From Nocardia ignorata NBRC 108230 (lineage in GTDB: Bacteria > Actinomycetota > Actinomycetes > Mycobacteriales > Mycobacteriaceae), in assembly GCF_001612905.1 (NCBI RefSeq), contig NZ_BDBI01000034.1, positions 49,467-113,466 on the forward strand: DNA of 64,000 bases, in the 5' to 3' direction. How positions within the stretch are numbered: position 1 is the stretch's first letter; every line of letters starts with the position of its first letter. The notes beneath the pieces were generated by a model that was not told where the DNA came from, searched no databases, and saw nothing but the letters and a program-made list of their open reading frames with translations. The position numbers and the translations under genes are program-made. Below, in pieces: positions 43,101 to 52,131 of the stretch.

Positions 43101-44618
43101 GCGCAGCTGCTGAAAAGCCAACGCACTCAATGGAAAAAGGACCCCGCCGTTCAGGCTCTGCGTGAACAGGTTCTCGAACTGCTGGAGAGCCTGGGCAGGG
43201 TGGCGTCGGCAACCGAACTCGCCGACGCTCTCATCGCCCGGCGCGGCACCCGACTGCACGAGCGTTCACAACGCCGGGCGCTGGGGTTGGCCGCGGTGCG
43301 CGTAGTGGTCGAGGTGGAGCAGCTCGCGCCCGAAGAGGCCGCGATCTACGTCGCCCAGAAGCGTGACTCCGGCGCGAACCCTGTCGTGGTGTTGGCCCTC
43401 GAAGCTGACGAGGACAATGCCTTCGACGCTCCTGCTGCGCCCGCGCTGGCTCAGTACGCACTGAAACTCGGCAAGACCGCTGACGCGCTGGCCGACCAGG
43501 AAACCCTGCCGACCGCGACCACCGTTCTGGACCGGCTCGGGGCGATCGAGCCGCCTGCGGGCACTTTCGCCTTGGACGAACGGCGCCTGGTGCAGGTGGC
43601 CGTCGGTGCGTCCCGCAATGCGGCTGTCACTCCCCGCCTGGAGATCTACCCGCGTGATCTGCCGTTGGTTCGTGCCGTCCGACTGACTCAGGCAGGCCTG
43701 GTCACCCTCACGCCCGGAATGCCGCTGCAAGACCAGCCCGGCCTTCGCGCGCAGACCGTCTTCGAACGCATCCTTGCCCGGTTCCCTGAGCTGTCGATCG
43801 CAGGCAGCAACGTGGATCTGCCGACTGCTGACCTCACAAAAGCGTTGCGGGACGCGGGCTTCGGACTGGTTGTGGCGACGCACCCGACGTCGCGGACCCA
43901 GCGCTACCTCCCGGAGATCGCCGAGCAGAACTCGAGCTACACCGCTCACACCCCGCGCTGGACCACCGCCGTCAGTTCCCATGCCGCTGGTCGATATTCC
44001 GACGACCCCAACCTTGCCAAGGCCGCCCGGGCCGAAGAACTGCTTGTTGGTGCGTCGGTGCGGGACGGGTTCCGGGTGCTCACCGCGACGATCATGCGCA
44101 ACGACGATGAGGACTGTCCCAATGCGGCGGCAGAGTTGCGAGACCGCTTCTCGGCTCGCCCGATGTCGGTGACCGCCCTGTTCCTGGCCACCATGCACGA
44201 GCTTCTTCCAAAGGGTAAGAATCCGACCTGGGACACCATTCTGCGCGCGGACGTCGCCCCGCCGGGATCGAAGGCCGCCATGAAGTTCTCCGAATACGCG
44301 ATCAGCGCGTGGAACCGTATCGGACCGGAGATCGAGGCGAATATCGCAGGTAACGGCCCACTGCTACTCACCGACACCCTGGTGTTCGCCCGCTACAACG
44401 CGATGGGTTTGCTCGGCCGCTTGGCCGAGCAGGCGCGCCGCGGCAAGGGCGGCCTGTGGTTGCTGTGCCCACAAGCCGACCCGATGCGTCCCCCGCACCT
44501 AGGTGCCGTGGCCGTGCCGTACCAATCCGCTCTCAACGAGTGGATCCAATTGCCCGCTTCGTGGATCAACAACCACCACCGCGCCAAGCCTCAGACCGAC
44601 TCAGGAGTCTCCGCATGA
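40134..44618 (+). CDS. pglW: BREX-2 kinase PglW
   Basis: 1494 aa, the usual size of PglW. Residues 1-130 are a NERD nuclease-related domain (EHERRGLEAIRTQLPN; REVDLLVIAPNGVLMVELKD). Two kinase-like domains follow. The first, about 200-480, has HRGL at the catalytic loop (H323) instead of HRDL and lacks a DFG, so it is probably inactive. The second (about 510-790) has an intact HRDLKPDN (H652, D654) but DFS in place of DFG. A helix-hairpin-helix-like segment (about 820-890: GVTAATEQFLYGLGVNTVGEF) follows. First gene of the BREX-2 operon; its TGA overlaps the pglX ATG. Confidence 0.93.
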   Translation: MDEGRWTTVTESSFEHERRGLEAIRTQLPNVDPWFAWSNFTFTADTGHVREVDLLVIAPNGVLMVELKDWRGRLTSEGSDWIRTNDRGDRRVIRSPLHLVTQKSRELAGLLNHQKVNVFVGAAVCLTHPDMRFDLLPGDRANTHTVAELIARLNAAPRDIKHLIDFQRAKAIKKGLEKVGIRRSNAEFVVGPYELERKPLDAGPTWQDYLARHTELREPVRVRIYLRARGADEQARKSVDATARREASVLRRFRHPGVVQLEHFDPSAHSAGPALIFRYHPETLHLDEYLANHGAVLSLGDRVKLVRQLAETLRSAHSARLYHRGLAARSVHVVPRRGANDAERWREPLLQISDWQVATQRSAGTALSMTRHAPTLLSAHHLSSGSDAYLAPEVSAPAPDPIAMDVYGLGMLTYLLVTGKAPTSTQAELLARFEAGEELRPSAVVDDLPEDLDLLVAASAEYRPTRRFSSIAEFIEILESVEHQLTTPLEEEPKTPDLDPLEAGPDDMLADRWLVRRRLGTGSTSRALLVRDLEADADKRKNHVVLKVALSDDRDEVLTREASVLRGLRRHSGIIDLVDPGVTTLAGRTTLVLEYVGDELSLEGDSKTRRRTEETVARELRDNGRLQVGRLETYSDYLFAALDFLEGEGVWHRDLKPDNIAIRVRPNRTRELVLIDFSLAGYPVQNTDAGTEGYLDPFIGTLLRGVYDAHAERYALAVTLHEMASGELPRWGDGSVLPRQLDPVEFPYPEVAADAFDPSVRDGLVEFFRKALHRDTAQRFSDLKPMRDAWRKIFLDMTRSVPSRPLSSHPAPVVDTNEESPEDQRRQIAEQATLDTHLSQAGVTAATEQFLYGLGVNTVGEFLDYGRGKLINAPGLGARSRREIQDRLKQWGRRLGKEEPTPLASEVRKEAKAEITAAGTDLSSGLLSTLSLDALAAGFVPERRAANANKVDAITRLLRIPGAGDLPELDAWPTQAAVAETLNLTSGRVAQLLKSQRTQWKKDPAVQALREQVLELLESLGRVASATELADALIARRGTRLHERSQRRALGLAAVRVVVEVEQLAPEEAAIYVAQKRDSGANPVVVLALEADEDNAFDAPAAPALAQYALKLGKTADALADQETLPTATTVLDRLGAIEPPAGTFALDERRLVQVAVGASRNAAVTPRLEIYPRDLPLVRAVRLTQAGLVTLTPGMPLQDQPGLRAQTVFERILARFPELSIAGSNVDLPTADLTKALRDAGFGLVVATHPTSRTQRYLPEIAEQNSSYTAHTPRWTTAVSSHAAGRYSDDPNLAKAARAEELLVGASVRDGFRVLTATIMRNDDEDCPNAAAELRDRFSARPMSVTALFLATMHELLPKGKNPTWDTILRADVAPPGSKAAMKFSEYAISAWNRIGPEIEANIAGNGPLLLTDTLVFARYNAMGLLGRLAEQARRGKGGLWLLCPQADPMRPPHLGAVAVPYQSALNEWIQLPASWINNHHRAKPQTDSGVSA

Positions 44619-47600
44619 TCGACCGCGCCGCCTTGCTCTCCGACCTGAAGACGCAGGTCACCGCGGCGGAGGCCGACCTCAATTCCCAGCTGCGCGTCCT
44701 GCCCGAGGTGAAGGCCCGCCTGCACGACGAGTGGGCCCACGCTCGCAAACTCAACCGCACCGCCGCGACCGAAACCTCCTGGCTCGACGAACGCATCACC
44801 CAGGTCGCCGTGGCCTGGGTCCTCGGCACCGTCTTCGTCCGCTTCTGCGAAGACAACGAACTCATCCCCGAGCCCTACCTCACCGGCCCCACCGACGACC
44901 GCCGCGAACTCGCCCACGCCCGCTACGACGCCTACGTCGAAACCGACCCCGACCCCACTTATCGCGGTTGGCTCATGCGCGCCTTCGCCGAACTCGGCGC
45001 AGGCCAAGCGGGCAAACTCCTCTTCGACCCTAACCACAACGCCCTCTACCAGATCCCCCTCTCCCACGACGGCGCCCGCGACCTCATCGAATTCTGGCGA
45101 ACCCGCGACGAACACGGCACCCTCGTCCACAACTTCACCGACCCCCTCGACGAAGACGGCATCAACGGCTGGGACACCCGCTTCCTCGGCGACATCTACC
45201 AAGACCTCTCCGAAGACATCCGCAAAAACTACGCCCTCCTCCAAACCCCCGAATTCGTCGAAGAATTCATCCTCGACCGCACACTTGAACCCGCCATCCG
45301 CGAATTCGGATACGAGGAATTAAAACTCATCGACCCGACCTGCGGATCAGGGCACTTCGTCCTTGGTGCGTTCAAGCGGTTAAACCAGCGCTGGGCCGAT
45401 ACACAGCCGACGAAGGACCGACACGAACGAGTCCAAGCCGCACTAAATTCCGTTCACGGCGTCGACCTCAACCCTTTTGCCATCGCCATCGCACGCTTTC
45501 GACTGCTCGTTTCAGCGATGGCCGCAGCTAACGTCCGAACCCTCGCTGCCGCTGCCAACTACGAGTGGCCTATCAAGCTTGCTGTTGGAGACTCGCTAAT
45601 CAAGGCAAGACAACTCGAACTCAGTCTTGACAGTGACAGCAGTGACCCACTCTCAGAATTCTCATACGCCACCGAGGATGTGCAGGAATATCCCGGAATA
45701 CTTGATTCGGGGCAGTATCACGTGGTCGTAGGAAATCCTCCATATATCACGGTGAAAGACAAAAACCTCAACGAGATCTATCGCACCCTCTACTCCGCGT
45801 GCGGAGGAACCTATGCCCTCTCCGTCCCGTTTGCCCAGAAGTTCTTTGAGCTTGCTGTTTCAGGATCAATTGACGGGGCAGGGTATGGTCGCGTAGGGCA
45901 AATCACAGCCAACTCGTTCATGAAGCGCGAGTTCGGCACAAAACTGATTGAAGAGTTTTTCGGTCACTCCGTGGAACTCACGGAGGTTATCGATACCTCT
46001 GGCGCATACATTCCTGGCCATGGCACACCAACTGTCATCCTGGTCGGTACTCGCCGCTCAGGGAAGTATCGTGGCACCACCATTCGGACTGCACGAAGCG
46101 TACAGGGCGAGCCGAAGGCACCGGAACGGCCCGAGGAGGGCTACGTTTGGCGTGCGATTGTCGACCAGATCGACAAGCCAGGGTCGTCAAGCGCTTGGAT
46201 GTCAGTCGATGACCTCGATAGAGGTCGCTACTTCGGAAGACAGCCGTGGGTTCTTGCTGACGGAGGTCTCGAACTCGTAGAGCAACTCGAGCCCGCCGAC
46301 GTAACTCGAATGCGGCAGGTGATCGCACCTCCAATCGGGCGGGCTATCCGTGCAGGAGCGGACGAAGCCTACGTCAGACCTCTGCGGGACTCTTTTCGGA
46401 CAAGCGTGGATACCGCGGCGTTGCGGCCTTTGGTCACCGGGGATATCGTCCGCGATTGGAACGCGCCAACTGCGGAACGAATCTTCTTTCCCTACGGCGA
46501 CGAAGCAGCCCGCATCGATGTAGAGCTGTGGCCCTTGCGACGAATGCTCGAGGTTCGACGGACCTTTCATGGCGACATGGCCGCCGCCGGGCTTCAGTGG
46601 TGGCAGTACATGCAGTACACGCCATCTGCATACCGCACACCGCTCTCGATAACCTTTGCCTTCGTGGCAACGCACAACCATTTCGTGCTGGACCGGGGCG
46701 GGAAGGTGTTCAAGCAGTCCGCGCCGGTGATCAAGTTGCCGGAGGGGGCGAGCGAGGAGGAGCATCTGCGGCTGCTCGGGCTGCTCAACAGCTCCACCGC
46801 CTGCTTCTGGCTCAAGATGGTGAGTCACAACAAGGGTAGCACCGTTGATTCAAAGGGCGCACGGCAATCTAGGGTTCCCTTCGATGACTTCTACGAGTTC
46901 ACTGGGACCAAACTCGAACAGTTCCCGTTGCCGGAAATCTACCCCACAAGACTGGCAACCCAGCTCGATAAGCTCGCCCAGGAAATGCAGGTCAGCTCGC
47001 CCATGGAGGCAGTGTCTGCACATGTTCCAACGATCTCTCTCATGCGTAGCCAGCGAGAAAAATGGGAGGCCACCCGAGCTATGATGACGGCTACCCAGGA
47101 GGAATTGGACTGGCAGGTGTACTCGATCTACGGGCTGATTTCTGAACCTCCAATAGCCACTGATGGCACTTATCCTCCAATTTCTTTCGGTGAACGCGCC
47201 TTCGAAATAGTTCTGGCACGTAAGGCCGCTCGTGGCGAAGCCCCTGATGACTGGTTCACTCGACATAATGTCGCGCCAGTAACAGAGATACCCAAACACT
47301 GGCCCGACTCATACAAACAACTTGTCAAGCAGCGGATCGCGATCATTGAATCCAACCGCGCGATAGGCATGATCGAACGTCCGGAGTACAAGCGACGCTG
47401 GGCGACAGAGGGTTGGGATGCGCTGCAGGAGACTGCGCTTCGCGCCTGGCTTCTCGACCGTATGGAGACCCGCCAGTTGTGGTTCGGCGACAGCGATCAA
47501 CCACAGATGCTCACACTTTCCAGGCTGACGGATCGGTTGGCTGCAGATGATGACTTCGTGTCCGTCGCTGGGCTCTATGCACCACGCACGGATCTCGCCA

Positions 47601-48232
47601 AGGTCGTCGCCGAGCTGATCACCGATCAGCACGTCCCGTTCGTATCAGCCCTGCGCTACAAGCCGTCAGGCCTGAAGAAGCGCAAGGACTGGGAACACGT
47701 GTGGGACATGCAGCGCCAAGAAGACGCCATGCCCGACGGCGCCGCCAAGAACGACTTCCGGAAGACCATCCCCGTCCCACCGAAGTACACCTCCGCCGAC
47801 TTCCTGCGCACCTCCTACTGGCAGGCCCGCGGCAAACTCGACGTACCCAAGGAACGCTTCATCTCCTACGGCTCCACCAACACAGCCACCCCCGAGCTCT
47901 ACGGCTGGGCAGGCTGGGACCACCGCGAACAAGCCATGGCCATCGCCATCTACCTCGCCGAGCACAACCTCTCCACCGAGGAGATCACCCCGTTCCTCGC
48001 GGGCTTGCTCGAACTGCAGCCATGGCTCGACCAGTGGCACAACGAAATCGACCCGAACTTCGGCATCGCCCCCGCAGCTTTCCTCGCGGGCGATCGACGC
48101 GACCGGCAGAGCGAGCACGGCCTGACCGACGACGATCTGCGGAACTGGCGACCGCAACCGGCGACCCGCGGCCGTCGCACCACAACGAAGCGCACCACCA
48201 AGAAAGCTGAAGCAGCACAGGGGGATAACTGA
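44615..48232 (+). CDS. pglX: BREX-2 adenine-specific DNA methyltransferase PglX
   Basis: 1205-aa methyltransferase of BREX type 2 that marks self DNA, as known for this family. SAM motif I is DPTCGSGHF (from D240) and the catalytic motif IV is NPPY (from N374). The C-terminal part carries the target-recognition region. The composition is uneven: roughly 45.3-46.66 and 46.85-47.64 kb have clearly lower GC than the ends, with a GC-rich island between. The ATG at 44615 overlaps the pglW stop. The stop overlaps the next ATG (TGATG). The longest G run I saw is five, so a homopolymer phase-variation tract is not evident. Confidence 0.93.
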   Translation: MIDRAALLSDLKTQVTAAEADLNSQLRVLPEVKARLHDEWAHARKLNRTAATETSWLDERITQVAVAWVLGTVFVRFCEDNELIPEPYLTGPTDDRRELAHARYDAYVETDPDPTYRGWLMRAFAELGAGQAGKLLFDPNHNALYQIPLSHDGARDLIEFWRTRDEHGTLVHNFTDPLDEDGINGWDTRFLGDIYQDLSEDIRKNYALLQTPEFVEEFILDRTLEPAIREFGYEELKLIDPTCGSGHFVLGAFKRLNQRWADTQPTKDRHERVQAALNSVHGVDLNPFAIAIARFRLLVSAMAAANVRTLAAAANYEWPIKLAVGDSLIKARQLELSLDSDSSDPLSEFSYATEDVQEYPGILDSGQYHVVVGNPPYITVKDKNLNEIYRTLYSACGGTYALSVPFAQKFFELAVSGSIDGAGYGRVGQITANSFMKREFGTKLIEEFFGHSVELTEVIDTSGAYIPGHGTPTVILVGTRRSGKYRGTTIRTARSVQGEPKAPERPEEGYVWRAIVDQIDKPGSSSAWMSVDDLDRGRYFGRQPWVLADGGLELVEQLEPADVTRMRQVIAPPIGRAIRAGADEAYVRPLRDSFRTSVDTAALRPLVTGDIVRDWNAPTAERIFFPYGDEAARIDVELWPLRRMLEVRRTFHGDMAAAGLQWWQYMQYTPSAYRTPLSITFAFVATHNHFVLDRGGKVFKQSAPVIKLPEGASEEEHLRLLGLLNSSTACFWLKMVSHNKGSTVDSKGARQSRVPFDDFYEFTGTKLEQFPLPEIYPTRLATQLDKLAQEMQVSSPMEAVSAHVPTISLMRSQREKWEATRAMMTATQEELDWQVYSIYGLISEPPIATDGTYPPISFGERAFEIVLARKAARGEAPDDWFTRHNVAPVTEIPKHWPDSYKQLVKQRIAIIESNRAIGMIERPEYKRRWATEGWDALQETALRAWLLDRMETRQLWFGDSDQPQMLTLSRLTDRLAADDDFVSVAGLYAPRTDLAKVVAELITDQHVPFVSALRYKPSGLKKRKDWEHVWDMQRQEDAMPDGAAKNDFRKTIPVPPKYTSADFLRTSYWQARGKLDVPKERFISYGSTNTATPELYGWAGWDHREQAMAIAIYLAEHNLSTEEITPFLAGLLELQPWLDQWHNEIDPNFGIAPAAFLAGDRRDRQSEHGLTDDDLRNWRPQPATRGRRTTTKRTTKKAEAAQGDN

Positions 48233-51200
48233 TGGACCAGCGCCCACTTCTGCGCGATCTCATCGACATCAAGGAGCACATCGCCGGTTCGGACTATGTG
48301 CTCGCGCTCGCCGATGCGGTTACCGAGGCAGGTTCGACCAAGGCGGTCAAGGACTATGTGGTGACGGAGCGTCTGCTCGAGAATTTCGATGAAGCACTCG
48401 GGCTGATCAAGTCGGCTCTCGACGGGAACACATCCAAGCCCGCTTTCCTGCACGGCTCGTTCGGTGCCGGTAAGTCGCACTTCATGGCAGTGCTCTACGC
48501 ACTGCTTTCCGGCAACCCGGCGGCACGGTCCCGCAGTGAGTTCGATCCGATTCTCACCAAGCACGAGTGGTTGCTGTCGGGCGGCAAGAAGTTCCTGATG
48601 GTGCCGTACCACATGATCGACGCCAAGGCGATGGAGCAGCGCGTTCTCGGCGGCTACGTCGAGTTCGTTCGCAAGCGCCATCCCGAAGCGATCATTCCGC
48701 CGGTGTACCGCACAGACGCGCTGTTCACCAACCTGCGCTCGCTGCGCACCACGATGGGTGAGGAGGCATTCCTCGGCGCCCTCAACCGCGACCAGACCGA
48801 CGATGGCGACGACGAATGGGGCGATTCCGAAGCCTTCTGGACCACGCAAAAGCTCGACACCGCACTGTCGGCATTCGAGGCAGAGGACGGTAGCGGCCTC
48901 AACCTGGTAAATCCGACCACCCCGCCCGAGCTGCGGGCCAAGCTGGTTCACGACGCGGGCACCACTCTGTTGCCCGGGTTCACCGATCAAGCCGCCGAAG
49001 ACGAGTCCGGTTTCATTTCCCTCGACAAGGGTCTCAGCGTCATCGCCTCGCACGCGAAGTCGCTCGGCTACGACGGCATCATCCTGTTCCTCGACGAGCT
49101 GATCCTGTGGCTGGCCAGCCTCATCCACGACGAGAAGCGTGTGGCACGCGAAGCCAGCAAGATCACCAACTTCCGCGAGGGTGGCGACGCTCGGCGCGAT
49201 ATCCCGATCATCTCGTTCATCGCCCGCCAGCGCGACCTGCGTGAACTGGTCGGTGAGGAACTCGCCGGCGCCGCGGAATCGGCGATCCAGGACGCGCTCA
49301 ACCACGCATCCGGCCGGTTCGATCTGATCAGCCTCGAAGACCGCAACCTGCCGCAGATCGCACACGCCCGCCTGCTCAAGCCGCGCGACGACGCTGCGGC
49401 CGCCCAGGTCGAGGCTGCATTCGAGAAGACCAGGAAGCTCGGCCCGAAGGTGTGGGACACGCTGCTCGGTTCCGACGAGTCAACCACCGGCGCCGACGAG
49501 GCCTCGTTCCGGTTGAGCTACCCGTTCTCCCCCGCTTTCCTCGACACGCTCGTCCACATCTCTGCGGCCCTGCAGCGTTCCCGCACCGGTCTGAAGCTGA
49601 TGGGCCAGCTCCTCGCCGATCACCGCAACGAACTGCGCCTGGGCGACCTGGTCCCGCTGGGTGATCTCTACGAGCAACTCACCCGCGGTGGTGACCGCCC
49701 GTTCGTCGCCGACAAGAAGGTGCTTTTCGACGCCGCCGACAAGCTGTACAAAACTCGGCTGCGCCCGTACCTCCTCAGCACGTGCGAGGTCACCGAGGAC
49801 GACGTCGACGCCTACATCAACCGGCGCGACACCATCACCGACGCGAAGCTCCTCGGCAACTGCAAGAAGTTCGTCGGCCAGAACCGCCTCGCCTGCACCG
49901 TGCTGCTGGCTGCCCTCGCACCCAGCGTTCCTGCCCTGCGGGACTTGACCATTCGGCGGCTCGGCGCACTCAACTACGGCTCGATCACCACCATGATCCC
50001 CGGCCGGGAAGAGGGCGTGATCAAGGATATGGTCGGCGAGTGGGCTGGTCGTTTCCCTGAGATCAAGTTGACCGGCACCGACACCAATCCCGGTGTGCGC
50101 TTGGAACTCTCCGGTGTCGACGTGGAATCGGTGATCGCCAACGCGCAGGTCAACGACAATCCGCCCAACCGGCTCGCCCTCGCCCATGATCTCCTGGCCG
50201 AGGAATTCGGTCTCGACCGCGCCAACGGCCGCTTCGGTGCCGATGAACTGCGCTTCGTCTGGCGTGGCTCCAACCGCACCGCGGAAGTCGTGTTCGGCAA
50301 CGTCAGCGACGAAGACGCACTGCCGAACCACGAGCTCCAGCCCGCCGATCCGGCGCACTGGCGCATCGTCATCGACCTGCCGTACGACGAAGGCACCCAC
50401 ACACCGATCGAAGATGCCGATCGCATCCGACGCCTCAAAGAAGAACAGGGCGGCAATCATCCCAACACCGTCGCCTGGTTGCCCACACACCTGACCAAAC
50501 CGCGGTGGGAAGACTTCCGGCGCCTGCTGGTGATCACCAAGGCCCTCGCCGATCCGTACCGGTTCGACACCCAGTACGCCCAGCACCTCAACCCGGACAA
50601 CCGCGCCAGCGCCAAACAACTGCTCGAATCTCAGCGCGAGGTCCTGCGTCAACGCGTGCTCGCCACCTTCAAGCAGGCCTACGGCCTGGCCGAACGCAAA
50701 CCCGAGGACGTCACAAGCGACTTGGGCGAGTTGTTCCACCCGCTGCCCGATATCGACGGCCTCACCGTGTCGATCGGCCAGTCGCTACACGACGCGATCC
50801 GCAATCTCGCAGGCAAGCTCCTCGCGCACCAGTACCCCGAGCACCCGAACCTCGACCCCGACGGCAGCGGCATAGCGGTGAAGCCAACTGATGCCAAAGT
50901 CGTTCTCGCACAGGTGAAGGGCGCAGCCGAAGCTCGCGACGGGCGTTTCGAAGTGCCCGCCAAAGAACGCGCACTGATGCGTCGCATCGCCGAGCCCCTC
51001 GGCCTCGGCCAGCAGAAGGAAGCCTATTTCGAACTGTTCAAGCGATGGGCCGACCACTTCCGTCGCGAGGCGCAGAACGCAGGCAGCACCGGCGATCTGT
51101 CGGTCATCTCGCTCAGCGATTGGATCGACCGGCCGCAACCTCGCGGCTTGGAGGCACATATCGCGAACCTTGTGATCGCTTCGTTCGCCGAGATGGACGA

Positions 51201-52131
51201 CCGGATCTGGGTACGCGGCGGTGTACCCATCGACACGCCGGAACTGACCAAGATCCAGCCTGGCGATGCGCTGCGTCGGCAACCGCTGCCCAGCGAGGCA
51301 GACTTCGATGCCGCACGCAATCGGTTCGAAGTCATCTTCGGCGACAAAGCACCCACCCTGCTTCGTGGTGGGCCGGTGCAGCAATTCGCTCGGCAAATCA
51401 ACGCTGCTGCAACGAGATACCACGACTCGGCGGCACGGCTCGTCGAACAGTTGGAGAAGCACGCCGAATTCCTGCAGCTCGATGACAGTGTGGCCGGTGA
51501 ACGCCTTGCCCTCGCGCGTCGGTCGTTGGAGTTGCTCTCGACTCTTGCGGCAGTCGGCACCGGCGGATCGGCAGGTGCGAAGAAGGCGGTAGAGGCCCTT
51601 GCTCACTTCGACCTGGACGGAGTGAACGCGGATCGGTACGCAACCTCGATCAAGACAGCCGACCAAGTGACATCGGCTCTGACACACACCGCGTGGAGAA
51701 ACCTCGAGCAGGCCGAATTGCTTGGCCCCGAAGGCAAATCCTTGCTTGATTCGTTGCGCACGACCGCTCGCGCCGATCAGCGGTCGGGCAATCTCGCCGA
51801 CGCGCTGCGCACCACCGACCGACAGGTCACGGAGCTGACGACCCGGAGACTGCGCGAAGAATCGCTGCGACGACAGCAGACAGAAGCATCAAACGCACCT
51901 GCCACGACGGTCCAGGTGGTCGCGCCACAACCGACACCCAACGAAGTCGACCTGACGACCGAGACCAGCGTTCCGCCGATCGACCCTTCCAAACCACGCA
52001 CCGTGAACCGCTCCGGCAAGTACACGACGACTGCGAGCGCAGCCGCAGCCACCGTCTCCGAGCAGCTCGCGGGGTTGGCGGAGATCGAGCCCACCGCGCG
52101 TATCGAAATCTCCTGGCGGATCGTCCCATGA
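48232..52131 (+). CDS. pglY: BREX-2 ATPase PglY
   Basis: 1299 aa, matching PglY/BrxC-type ATPases. Walker A is FLHGSFGAGKSHFM (G75-S82) near the N-terminus. It contains the long helical region and the C-terminal helices typical of the family (GALNYGSITTMIPGREEGV in the middle). The start codon overlaps the pglX stop and its own stop overlaps the pglZ start (ATGA). The central role in BREX is ATP-driven; the detailed mechanism in type 2 is not established. Confidence 0.92.
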   Translation: MDQRPLLRDLIDIKEHIAGSDYVLALADAVTEAGSTKAVKDYVVTERLLENFDEALGLIKSALDGNTSKPAFLHGSFGAGKSHFMAVLYALLSGNPAARSRSEFDPILTKHEWLLSGGKKFLMVPYHMIDAKAMEQRVLGGYVEFVRKRHPEAIIPPVYRTDALFTNLRSLRTTMGEEAFLGALNRDQTDDGDDEWGDSEAFWTTQKLDTALSAFEAEDGSGLNLVNPTTPPELRAKLVHDAGTTLLPGFTDQAAEDESGFISLDKGLSVIASHAKSLGYDGIILFLDELILWLASLIHDEKRVAREASKITNFREGGDARRDIPIISFIARQRDLRELVGEELAGAAESAIQDALNHASGRFDLISLEDRNLPQIAHARLLKPRDDAAAAQVEAAFEKTRKLGPKVWDTLLGSDESTTGADEASFRLSYPFSPAFLDTLVHISAALQRSRTGLKLMGQLLADHRNELRLGDLVPLGDLYEQLTRGGDRPFVADKKVLFDAADKLYKTRLRPYLLSTCEVTEDDVDAYINRRDTITDAKLLGNCKKFVGQNRLACTVLLAALAPSVPALRDLTIRRLGALNYGSITTMIPGREEGVIKDMVGEWAGRFPEIKLTGTDTNPGVRLELSGVDVESVIANAQVNDNPPNRLALAHDLLAEEFGLDRANGRFGADELRFVWRGSNRTAEVVFGNVSDEDALPNHELQPADPAHWRIVIDLPYDEGTHTPIEDADRIRRLKEEQGGNHPNTVAWLPTHLTKPRWEDFRRLLVITKALADPYRFDTQYAQHLNPDNRASAKQLLESQREVLRQRVLATFKQAYGLAERKPEDVTSDLGELFHPLPDIDGLTVSIGQSLHDAIRNLAGKLLAHQYPEHPNLDPDGSGIAVKPTDAKVVLAQVKGAAEARDGRFEVPAKERALMRRIAEPLGLGQQKEAYFELFKRWADHFRREAQNAGSTGDLSVISLSDWIDRPQPRGLEAHIANLVIASFAEMDDRIWVRGGVPIDTPELTKIQPGDALRRQPLPSEADFDAARNRFEVIFGDKAPTLLRGGPVQQFARQINAAATRYHDSAARLVEQLEKHAEFLQLDDSVAGERLALARRSLELLSTLAAVGTGGSAGAKKAVEALAHFDLDGVNADRYATSIKTADQVTSALTHTAWRNLEQAELLGPEGKSLLDSLRTTARADQRSGNLADALRTTDRQVTELTTRRLREESLRRQQTEASNAPATTVQVVAPQPTPNEVDLTTETSVPPIDPSKPRTVNRSGKYTTTASAAAATVSEQLAGLAEIEPTARIEISWRIVP

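Noticed and set aside
44615..48232. Homopolymer tract in pglX causing phase variation
   Set aside because: The longest G run I saw is five bases; there is no evident hypermutable tract.
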